5,225 nucleotides of DNA from Myxococcales bacterium. Its GTDB lineage: Bacteria; Myxococcota_A; UBA9160; JALSIO01. This document shows, piece by piece, positions 1 through 5,225 of this stretch. Every line of letters begins with the position of its first letter. Position 1 is the first letter of the stretch. The notes under the pieces are model-generated. The model made no database searches and was not told the origin of the DNA. It was given only the letters and a program-made list of their open reading frames with translations. The position numbers and the translations under genes are program-made. Location of the stretch: contig JALSIO010000139.1 in NCBI GenBank assembly GCA_026989995.1, forward strand, positions 1-5,225. The letters run 5' to 3'.

Positions 1-3000
1 CCGGTGGGGTGACCGGGGGCACCCCCGTACACGGATGGGATCGGATCGCCGGCCGGGGTTCCCAACACCAGACCGGCCTGGGCCACCGCCGCCGCGAGAC
101 CCGCTCCCGAGACGCCGAAGCCGACACCGGCCGCCACCGCCGTTCCCGCGGCCGCCACCGGCCCCAACGTGGCCAGGGAGACCACCGATGCACCGGTTCC
201 GGCGGTGGCGAGCAGGAGCGCGATGATGTCCCCCATTCGGAGGGGCTGCAGTCCCCCCGGATCCCCGAAGTGCAGCGGATTGCCGAAGGCGTAGGCGTAC
301 TGGCTGTCCAGCGAGAGCAGGGGATCCGGCGAGAGGAAGCGCGCGCTCTCGGAATCGAGGACCCGCGCGCCGAGCAGCCACAGGCCGGGTGCGATCTCCC
401 GGCCGCCCCCGAACCCGGCCGTGGTGTCCGGCTCTCCCAGGGTCTCGTGCAGGCCGTAGGGGCGGTAGACGTGGTGGGTCGCCACACGGCCCGCGGGGTC
501 GGTCACGAACTTCACGTTGCCGCGGAGATCCAGGTGCCGGAAGCGGTGTGCACCGCCCGCGAGATCGACGCGCACCGGGCCGAGGTCGAGGGCCCGGGGA
601 CGCCTCTCGGAGTCCGCCTCCACCCGGCCACCGAAGAGAAACCGCGTTTCCATCCCGCCACGGACGAAGCGAAGCGGCCGCCCCGACAGGTCGAACTCGA
701 AGCGATCGTCACCGAGGGTCGCGATCCGCCCGGCGGCACTCCAGCCGATGGCCACCCCACCCCGTTCCACCGCGAAGCCCGCGGCGTCGTAGCGGTAGGC
801 GATGCCTCCCCCGGCGGAGGTGAGGAGCAGCCGGTTCCCCTCCGGATTCGTCTCGAAGGCGTGGTCGAGGTCCGAGCGCCTCTGGCCCAGGGCGTCGTAG
901 CTGAAGCGCTCCCCCGACACCTCGCGCGCGTCGGTCCAGTAGACGACGCGCCGGCCCGCCTCCGGGTAGGGCGAAAGGGCGTGCGGTGCGAGGTAGTAGG
1001 TCTCTGTGGTCTCCGCGACGACCCCCCGCCGGGTGGAAGTCTCCACCCCGACCCGGATCGGAAAGCCCGCCGATGCCTCGCGGCGCGTGACCGTCGTCTC
1101 CTCCACCAGGCCCCCGGCGGCGTCCGTGGTGCGCGCAGATGCGAGGCCGCCGGTGAGCGGATCGTGGACGAAGCGGCGGAGCAGCCCGTTTCCCGCGCGG
1201 GCCTCCACCCGGCGTCCTCCCTCGAACCGGTACTCCACCGAGGCGCCGCCCCCCGCGTCGATGCGGACCAGACGACCCGCCGCATCGTAGGCGCGCTCGA
1301 CCTCGCGCAGGAGGGAGCCGTCGGGGTGCAGGTACCGCTCCCGGACCACGCGCCCGCGGAGATCGCGATCGAGCAGAAGGCGCTCGCCCCCGGGAAATTC
1401 GATCGCGGCGATCCACCCCGCGGCGTCGCGCACGAACCGCTCGGAGCCGCCGGCTGCCGAGTCGTAGACGGCCTCGAGATCACCGGCCCGGTGGGCCCGG
1501 AGCGCGACCGCCTCGATGGTGCCGTCCCGGGCCGCCAGGTGCGCGGAAACCCGGCCCGCGGCGTCGTAGCCCCACTCCCGCCGCATCCCGTTCGGCAGCT
1601 CCTCCGCGACCAGGCGTCCGGCGTCGTCCCACTCGAAGCGGGTCACGCGCGGCGTTCCGTCCACGATCCACGCGCGCTCCTGCAGCCGGCCGAGGGCGTC
1701 GTAGGTGAAGACGTGGTCGTCACCGTGCGGGCGCCGGATCGCCCGGGGCTGGCCGTCGCTCCGCCAGTCGATCTCCACGGCGGCCGCCTCCGCCACCCAG
1801 CCCAGCATGGACTGGCCGATGCGCTCGATCCGCACGGGCCGCCGGTCGCCGTCGTAGACCGTACGCAGCAGCCCGCCCGGGAGCACGGCCCCATCGTCCG
1901 CGGGGCCCACCTCGAGGTTGCCCACCCCGTCGTACACGCGCTCGTGGACGATGCCCCGGACCTCGAGCACCCGCGCATGGCCGTGATCGCCCACCTCGCG
2001 GTAGCGGAGCTCGGTGCCGTCCGGAAGCGTCCGGGCCGCGAGGCTCCCGTCCCCGCCCCAGGCCAGGCGCACTTCGTCTCCCGCGCCATCCCGGATGGCG
2101 ATCAGCCGACCCTCGGCGTCGTAGCTGCGCTCCTCGCGGAGCCCGAGATCGTCCTCCGCCCGGGCCAGCGGCGCGCGCCAGGGGTCGTCGCGGTTCACGG
2201 CGGCCGGGGCCCAGGTGAAGCGCTCCACGAGGCCGGACGGAAGGACGCGCTCGGCCAGCTCGTCGTCACGCCAGGTGAGCCGCGTGGCGCGCCCTGCCGC
2301 ATCCACCTCCCGGACCGGCCGGAGCCCCTCCCAGTCCAGGGTCCGGCGCTCGTCCGCCGCGGCGATCTCCACCTCCCGGATGCGACGCTCGGCATCGTAG
2401 CGGAAGCTCCGCACCCGCCCGGTCGCATCCGTCACCCGGGTGGTGAAAAGCGCCTTCCCGTCCGGGCCCTCGTAGGCCAGGCGGGTTTCCGGATCGCCGC
2501 CGCCCACGCGGGCCGCCCCGATCAGCCGCCCGCTCCCGTCGTAGCGGTAGGCAATCTGCTCGCCCTCCGCGTTCACGAGGCCCTCGAGCCGGCCCTCCGG
2601 CCCGTAGAGGTACCGCGTGCCCGGCCGCCCGAGCGCGAGGTCCACCGGCCCGCGGACCCGGAGGAGCCGACCCTCACCGTCCCGCTCGTACTCCACCCGG
2701 CGCCCGGCCCGGTCCACGGCCACGCGAAGCGCGCCCGCCGGATCCCGCTCGAAGTCGAAGACCGGGGTGCACACCCCGGGCGCCGTGCACTGCCGTACCG
2801 CCCGCGGCCCATTTCCGACCCCGTCCCGCAGGAGCTCGAGCCGCGGCCACGGATCGCTGGCCCAGTAGACCGCCTCGAGCGCTCCATCGGGCCCGAAGCG
2901 GTGCACCAGCCCGCCCCGGGAGCGGACCCGCTCGCCGTCGAGCCGGCTCCACGCGCTCCCCGGGATCGGCGCCCCGTCCGCGAGCGCCCCCACGGCATAC

Positions 3001-3374
3001 GCCGCGCCCGTCCCATCCACGAAGACCTCGCCGTCGTAGAAGAGCTCGAGGCTCGAGCGCCACCGCGCGGTGGCGCCGTTCCAGTGGTAGGCGAGCTCCA
3101 CGGGCCCGAGCCTCGTGTCGAGCACCAGGTCCACCCGGCGCAGGAGCAGGTTGCCACCAGCCACCTGCACCGCGCCGCCCGGAACTCCCACCCGCCCGGG
3201 CTCCCTCCAGTCCGGGCGGCCGGGCAGCGGCCGCGGAATCGGGTCGTCGGGCGGACACCCGAGGACGAGCGCCAGCAGCACCCCCACGAGCCCCGCGCGG
3301 ACCCGCGCCCAAGGGCCGTCGCCGGCGCGATGCCGCGACGACGCCGCACCCTCCATCCGCCTTCGCCTCGCCAT
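1..3374 (-). CDS. RHS/YD-repeat lipoprotein, 3' end outside window
   Basis: Partial gene: 1124 codons are visible and it is still open at the left edge. I chose the ATG at 3374 because GGGGAG lies 7 bases upstream; an in-frame ATG at 3356 is possible. Residues 1-40 form a lipoprotein signal: basic start MARRRR, then GLVGVLLALVLGC with lipobox VLGC and Cys40. An N-terminal domain (about 41-270) carries the only other cysteines I found, C196 and C202. YD repeats run from YRYDGSGRL (276) to YRYD (860), with about eleven YD motifs such as RSYDAEGRL and FTYDALGRL. The core end follows: HLDLRGNVKFVTD (947-959, like the family's DHLGS..VTD block), RFLSPDPL (about 1013-1020) and NPLHFGDPGGL (1032-1042). 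Residues 1047-1105 are Gly/Ala-rich and hydrophobic. In known RHS proteins the YD repeats build a shell around a C-terminal cargo, often a toxin. Here the cargo is out of view, so toxin, adhesin or wall-associated roles all remain open. The frame has no stop or net frameshift across the window. Confidence 0.93.
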   Translation of the reverse strand, partial: MARRRRMEGAASSRHRAGDGPWARVRAGLVGVLLALVLGCPPDDPIPRPLPGRPDWREPGRVGVPGGAVQVAGGNLLLRRVDLVLDTRLGPVELAYHWNGATARWRSSLELFYDGEVFVDGTGAAYAVGALADGAPIPGSAWSRLDGERVRSRGGLVHRFGPDGALEAVYWASDPWPRLELLRDGVGNGPRAVRQCTAPGVCTPVFDFERDPAGALRVAVDRAGRRVEYERDGEGRLLRVRGPVDLALGRPGTRYLYGPEGRLEGLVNAEGEQIAYRYDGSGRLIGAARVGGGDPETRLAYEGPDGKALFTTRVTDATGRVRSFRYDAERRIREVEIAAADERRTLDWEGLRPVREVDAAGRATRLTWRDDELAERVLPSGLVERFTWAPAAVNRDDPWRAPLARAEDDLGLREERSYDAEGRLIAIRDGAGDEVRLAWGGDGSLAARTLPDGTELRYREVGDHGHARVLEVRGIVHERVYDGVGNLEVGPADDGAVLPGGLLRTVYDGDRRPVRIERIGQSMLGWVAEAAAVEIDWRSDGQPRAIRRPHGDDHVFTYDALGRLQERAWIVDGTPRVTRFEWDDAGRLVAEELPNGMRREWGYDAAGRVSAHLAARDGTIEAVALRAHRAGDLEAVYDSAAGGSERFVRDAAGWIAAIEFPGGERLLLDRDLRGRVVRERYLHPDGSLLREVERAYDAAGRLVRIDAGGGASVEYRFEGGRRVEARAGNGLLRRFVHDPLTGGLASARTTDAAGGLVEETTVTRREASAGFPIRVGVETSTRRGVVAETTETYYLAPHALSPYPEAGRRVVYWTDAREVSGERFSYDALGQRRSDLDHAFETNPEGNRLLLTSAGGGIAYRYDAAGFAVERGGVAIGWSAAGRIATLGDDRFEFDLSGRPLRFVRGGMETRFLFGGRVEADSERRPRALDLGPVRVDLAGGAHRFRHLDLRGNVKFVTDPAGRVATHHVYRPYGLHETLGEPDTTAGFGGGREIAPGLWLLGARVLDSESARFLSPDPLLSLDSQYAYAFGNPLHFGDPGGLQPLRMGDIIALLLATAGTGASVVSLATLGPVAAAGTAVAAGVGFGVSGAGLAAAVAQAGLVLGTPAGDPIPSVYGGAPGHPT

Positions 3375-3381
3375 GGAAGCA

Positions 3382-3387
3382 CTCCCC
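3382..3387 (-). promoter_or_regulatory. ribosome binding site of the RHS gene
   Basis: GGGGAG on the minus strand, 7 bases before the ATG at 3374. It favours this start over the in-frame ATG at 3356, and so gives the signal peptide six extra, mostly basic residues. I saw no convincing -10/-35 pair between here and the inverted repeat at 3534. Confidence 0.6.
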
Positions 3388-3533
3388 GGGACCGGGGTCG
3401 CCTCCCCGCCAACGCAAGTCCCGTGCCGGATCGCAGGCTGCGAGGCCCGTCGAAGGGCCGGCGCCGCGGCGGGCGTCGCCGCGCGCGCGCAGAAGGGGCA
3501 TGAGCGCGGGGCCACGGACGCCGCGGCGACGAA

Positions 3534-3563
3534 AGCCCGCCCGGTGGCCGGTCGAAGCGGGCT
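3534..3563 (-). terminator. inverted repeat, possible weak terminator
   Basis: On the minus strand AGCCCGC pairs with GCGGGCT (7 bp) across 16 bases that contain a smaller CCGG/CCGG pairing. It is followed by TTTCG, not a true U tract. It lies 12 bases after a TGA (3578-3576) that closes the upstream frame of the beta-helix remnant, and it separates that remnant from the RHS gene. That placement suits a terminator, but in DNA this GC-rich such stems arise by chance. Confidence 0.3.
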
Positions 3564-3575
3564 GGGGCCGGACTT

Positions 3576-3835
3576 TCACGAAAGCCCCCGCCGCTGCGAG
3601 GACTCCGCTTCCGTTCCGGTGGACCGGTTCGCCCGACACGGTGGAGCCGTGCCCCACCGCGACCCCCGCCAACCCGTTTCCGTGGGGGGGCTTCCCGCCA
3701 CCAGGGAGTCCTCGCCCACCGAGATGCCCGCGCCGCCGCTCGACCGGACGCGGAGGTTGCGCACCTCGGCCCGCGCACCCGGACGGGCCCCGGAGCCGCC
3801 CATCCCCGTGATCGCCCCGTCGTGCCCCGCGACGC
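3576..3835 (-). pseudogene. frameshifted right-handed beta-helix protein remnant
   Basis: The minus strand reads GAITGMGG, then coils of 21 residues that align: one with GARAEVRNLRVRSS, one with GGAGISVGEDSLVAG, and, after a change of frame, one with GLAGVAVGHGSTVSG ending in HRN. The next coil, starting GSGVLAAAGAFVKV, is already degraded. The pattern G-x-G-(I/V)-x-V-G-x-x-S-x-V-x-G with a closing GN or RN is typical of parallel beta-helix (PbH1) surface or exported proteins. Reading through the frame break requires one extra C in the C7 run at 3690-3684; with C8 the two coils have exactly equal length. Upstream, the same frame is open to about 4010 but is only Pro/Ala-rich; no start or signal peptide is convincing. 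The first frame ends at TGA 3578-3576, while the second has no stop before it enters the RHS gene. This is probably a decayed gene; a sequencing indel or a switchable homopolymer is the alternative. Confidence 0.55.
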
Positions 3836-4099
3836 CTGGGAAGACGAGGAGCGCGGCGCACGGCGGAGCCGGCGGGACCGGCAACCCCGGGGAGGGGGAT
3901 CCGACACCGGCAGCCGCTGCAGGAAGGCGGGGAGACGGCTGCGAAGCGGGGCCCGCCTCGGCGCCGCCTCCGGGCGTGGACCGAAGCCGCCGCCTCCTCC
4001 CCGCGGCCACCCGGAACGCGGGGCCCGGAGAACGCGGACCCGCGGAGGCCGGCCGACCTCCGGCCCGGCGGCGGACGGCGCGGCGAGCCCCCGCCCGCG
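3836..4099. other. GC-rich stretch with no recognisable gene
   Basis: All reading frames here translate to low-complexity Pro/Ala/Arg/Gly sequence without any pattern I recognise, on either strand. The minus strand could hold the lost 5' part of the beta-helix gene, because its frame stays open back to about 4010. The only structure I can point to is the hairpin at 4043-4062. Confidence 0.5.
4043..4062 (-). terminator. hairpin downstream of tRNA-Cys
   Basis: A perfect 8-bp stem (one G-T pair) with a GGCC loop, CGGAGGTC/GGCCTCCG on the minus strand, starting 37 bases after the tRNA CCA end. No run of T follows, so it is not a classical intrinsic terminator. It could halt or stabilise the 3' end of the tRNA transcript. 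Confidence 0.3.
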
Positions 4100-4173
4100 T
4101 GGAGGCGGCGACCGGATTCGAACCGGTGATCAGGGCTTTGCAGGCCCCTGCCTTACCACTTGGCTACGCCGCC
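4100..4173 (-). tRNA. tRNA-Cys (anticodon GCA)
   Basis: A complete 74-base cloverleaf can be drawn. The acceptor is GGCGGCG/CGCCGCC. The D arm is GCC-AAGTGGTAA-GGC. The anticodon arm is GGGGC-CTGCAAA-GCCCT, with anticodon GCA. The variable region is 4 bases (GATC), and the T arm is ACCGG-TTCGAAT-CCGGT. The discriminator is U73, the base by which cysteinyl-tRNA synthetase recognises its tRNA, and CCA is encoded in the DNA (4102-4100). The length and short variable region match E. coli tRNA-Cys. It lies 49 bases after the stop of the upstream gene on the same strand; I found no clear separate promoter, so it may be co-transcribed with the nuo genes. Its first 17 bases are repeated immediately upstream. 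Confidence 0.97.
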
Positions 4174-4190
4174 CACTTGGCTACGCCGCC
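4156..4190 (-). repeat. 17-bp tandem duplication of the tRNA-Cys 5' end
   Basis: The 17-base unit GGCGGCGTAGCCAAGTG occurs twice head to tail on the minus strand: 4190-4174, and again 4173-4157 as the first 17 bases of the mature tRNA. The period-17 match extends one base further, to 4156. The unit begins exactly at tRNA position 1 and covers the 5' acceptor strand, T8-A9 and the start of the D arm. The upstream copy is therefore a second perfect partner for the 3' acceptor strand. A slipped-strand duplication is the simplest origin. Confidence 0.95.
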
Positions 4191-4222
4191 GGGAGTCGCG
4201 CCGCGGAAGCGCCCCGGGGAAT

Positions 4223-4789
4223 CTAACCGGATCCCGGATTTCCGGCACCCCGGCCGGGGACCGGACCCGCGGCCGAGAGCGGCTCGAGGGGGAGGAGCTC
4301 GGGGAAGGGCAGGTGCCGCAGCGCCTCCGGTGGTCCGATGGGGAGGACGAGGCCGCCCGGGTGCTCTTCGACGGCGGCGAGGAGCTCCGCCTGCGGACCG
4401 CGGTCGAAGCGGGCGAGCAGTCCTCCCTCGAGCGGCGCGAGCTCGGGACGGATGCGGCAGAGGAGCGCCCCGTCCCGCGGCGAGAGGGCGAGGGTCTCGG
4501 GGCGCAGCGCCTCCTCGCTCCCGCCCCGCAGCCGGAGGGTTCCGCGGCGGAGGTCCACCTCGCGGACGAAGAAGGCGGCCTCCTCGACCTCGACCATGCC
4601 CCGGAAGCGGCCGAGGAAGACGACGTAGACCCCTGCTTCCGGCAACCACGCGACGTGGTTCTCGAAGTGGCGTCGGAGCCCGGGATGGCGGATGGGCTCG
4701 CCCTCGTGGCTGAAGCGCCCGTCGTGGTGGAGGACGAGTCCGAAGGGACGGAGCGGCGGCGGCCCGGGCGGGCGCGTTCCGGGGCTCAC
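4223..4789 (-). CDS. DUF1285-like protein, 188 aa
   Basis: I chose the GTG at 4789 because it overlaps the upstream stop as GTGA; GGAGGAG lies 11 bases before it (4807-4801), a somewhat long spacing. The frame stays open further upstream, but there it translates to Arg/Pro-rich shadow sequence under the neighbouring gene. Residues 16-33 contain FGLVLHHDGRFSHEGEPI, followed by a patterned region with YVVFLGRFRGMVEVEEAAFFV (55-75). This resembles the DUF1285 pattern of a 'DG.W.HEG.PI' start followed by a 'V.V.DAPF' strand. Further conserved-looking stretches are LSPRDGALLCRI (102-113) and GPQAELLAAVEE (131-142). The length suits the family, but the second half does not clearly match what I remember of it. 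No signal peptide or membrane segment is visible, so it is probably cytosolic. Its function is unknown. The last 20 or so residues are Gly/Pro-rich and may be a poorly constrained tail. The stop is TAG at 4225-4223. Confidence 0.8.
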   Translation of the reverse strand: MSPGTRPPGPPPLRPFGLVLHHDGRFSHEGEPIRHPGLRRHFENHVAWLPEAGVYVVFLGRFRGMVEVEEAAFFVREVDLRRGTLRLRGGSEEALRPETLALSPRDGALLCRIRPELAPLEGGLLARFDRGPQAELLAAVEEHPGGLVLPIGPPEALRHLPFPELLPLEPLSAAGPVPGRGAGNPGSG

Positions 4790-5052
4790 CCCGGCGGGAG
4801 CTCCTCCGGCGTCAGGGCGCCCCCCTCGCCCACCCGGAAGGCGCCGAGGAAGTCGTATCGGTTCCAGAGGGCGACCCGCTCGGGCTCCCGGCTCCCGGGG
4901 CGCCAGTAGATCCACTTCTCGTTCCAGACGTGGCCCTGCTCCTCGTGGGTGCGGGGATCGTTGACGCTGCCGATCTGCTCGTCGGGCTCGCCGAGGAGCT
5001 TCCAAACCCTCGCCCGATCGACGCGGCGGTGGATGGGCGCCTCCGCCGTCAC
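4786..5052 (-). CDS. Trp-rich small protein after nuoD, 88 aa
   Basis: I do not recognise this protein. The GTG at 5052 is favoured: it overlaps the nuoD stop as GTGA and has GGGGAG 8 bases upstream (5066-5061). A GTG at 5061 would destroy that spacing. The product is soluble and charged, without signal or membrane segment. It has five tryptophans in 88 residues (17, 43, 47, 50, 63), in blocks such as RARVWKLLGEPDEQIGSVND (13-32), HVWNEKWIYWRPGSREPERV (41-60) and ALWNRYDFLGAFRV (61-74). The composition looks like real protein, unlike the Arg/Pro-rich shadow frames. It ends in TGA 4788-4786, which overlaps the start of the next gene. Its position suggests production together with complex I, perhaps as an accessory or assembly factor, but nothing in the sequence shows that. 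Confidence 0.82.
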   Translation of the reverse strand: MTAEAPIHRRVDRARVWKLLGEPDEQIGSVNDPRTHEEQGHVWNEKWIYWRPGSREPERVALWNRYDFLGAFRVGEGGALTPEELPPG

Positions 5053-5225
5053 CGGTCGCACTCCCCGCCGATCATGTTGATGAAGTCGAAGGTCGGGATG
5101 ATGTCCGAGAGGAGCGAGCCGCGGACCATCCGTTCCATGGGCTGCAGGTTGATGAAGCTCGGCGGACGGCAGCGGACCTTCACCGGCGTGGCGCTCCCAT
5201 CCGAGACGAGATAGAAGCCGATCTC
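5049..5225 (-). CDS. nuoD: NADH-quinone oxidoreductase subunit D, C-terminal end
   Basis: Only the last 58 residues are in the window; the gene continues past the right edge. The fragment starts EIGFYLVSDGS, matching the conserved 'GE.GFYLVSDGS' block of NuoD (the 49-kDa subunit). It continues with VRCRPPSFINLQPMERMVRG and LLSDIIPTFDFINMIGGECD before a final Arg. This matches the family's 'R.RPP.F......M..G....D.....I..I.GE.DR' end, whose final Asp-Arg is nearly invariant. NuoD is in the peripheral arm of respiratory complex I, derives from the large subunit of [NiFe] hydrogenases, and helps form the quinone site. A NuoCD fusion cannot be excluded. The stop TGA (5051-5049) overlaps the GTG of the next gene. 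The C-terminus is intact. Confidence 0.95.
   Translation of the reverse strand, partial: EIGFYLVSDGSATPVKVRCRPPSFINLQPMERMVRGSLLSDIIPTFDFINMIGGECDR
5061..5066 (-). promoter_or_regulatory. ribosome binding site deciding the 88-aa gene start
   Basis: GGGGAG within the last codons of nuoD, 8 bases before the GTG at 5052. It makes the GTGA overlap the likely start and supports translational coupling to nuoD. Confidence 0.6.

Noticed and set aside
512..1483. Minus-strand open frames inside the RHS region in other frames (also 709-1416, 1643-2089 and 2195-2428)
   Set aside because: They are out of frame with the YD-repeat reading (codons ending at positions divisible by three), and their translations are Ser/Arg/Gly-rich shadows.
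9..3503. A 1164-codon plus-strand open frame across the RHS gene
   Set aside because: It lies antisense to a clear RHS coding frame. Its Arg/Pro/His-rich translation shows no domain; the long opening is what high GC content and YD-repeat codon bias produce on the opposite strand.
2573..3907. Long minus-strand open frames from the gap into the RHS gene (also 2674-3861)
   Set aside because: They are out of frame with the RHS start and YD repeats. Only the short beta-helix part near 3576-3690 in one of them looks like protein.
4174..4190. The repeat beside tRNA-Cys as a phage or island attachment site
   Set aside because: It copies the 5' end of the tRNA, is directly tandem with no inserted element, and no integrase is visible in the window.
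3115..4713. Plus-strand open frames across the tRNA that contain 'ATGFEPVI' and 'DRIRTGDQG' (also 3822-4226)
   Set aside because: These peptides are a familiar false annotation made by translating across a tRNA gene antisense. The rest is low-complexity.
4160..4909. Plus-strand 249-codon open frame opposite the DUF1285-like gene
   Set aside because: The minus-strand protein has recognisable conserved patterning, operon coupling and normal composition; this frame is its complement.

Overview
This is a very GC-rich bacterial window in which every feature I can support lies on the minus strand. Read in that direction (right to left) it holds: the 3' end of nuoD (respiratory complex I); two short genes joined to it by 4-base GTGA stop/start overlaps; a tRNA-Cys(GCA) gene whose first 17 bases are tandemly duplicated just upstream; about 725 bases without an intact gene, containing the frameshifted remains of a right-handed beta-helix protein; and a large RHS/YD-repeat lipoprotein gene that runs off the left edge after 1124 codons.

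Organism: the GC content, the strong preference for G/C at third codon positions, the encoded CCA on the tRNA and the beta-helix and RHS lipoprotein families would fit a Myxococcota- or Deltaproteobacteria-like Gram-negative, perhaps a metagenome-assembled genome. This is an inference from style. The 58-residue NuoD fragment is too short for me to place by eye.

Right part (4223-5225) looks like the end of a nuo operon: nuoD, an 88-residue Trp-rich protein I do not recognise, and a 188-residue protein resembling the DUF1285 family. Both junctions are GTGA overlaps, so the three genes are probably co-transcribed and translationally coupled. No nuoE, nuoF or nuoH follows nuoD here.

Middle part (3375-4222) holds tRNA-Cys with its partial duplication, a GC-rich hairpin, the beta-helix remnant with a break at a 7-base C run, and a second hairpin.

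Left part (1-3374) is one gene, best read from an ATG at 3374 with a GGGGAG ribosome binding site. It encodes a lipoprotein signal, an N-terminal domain, about eleven YD repeats, and the conserved RHS core end with a DPGGL motif. A Gly/Ala-rich hydrophobic stretch follows, and the window then ends. The variable C-terminal part, which would show whether this is a polymorphic toxin, lies beyond position 1. A very long plus-strand open frame over the same region is an antisense shadow caused by base composition.
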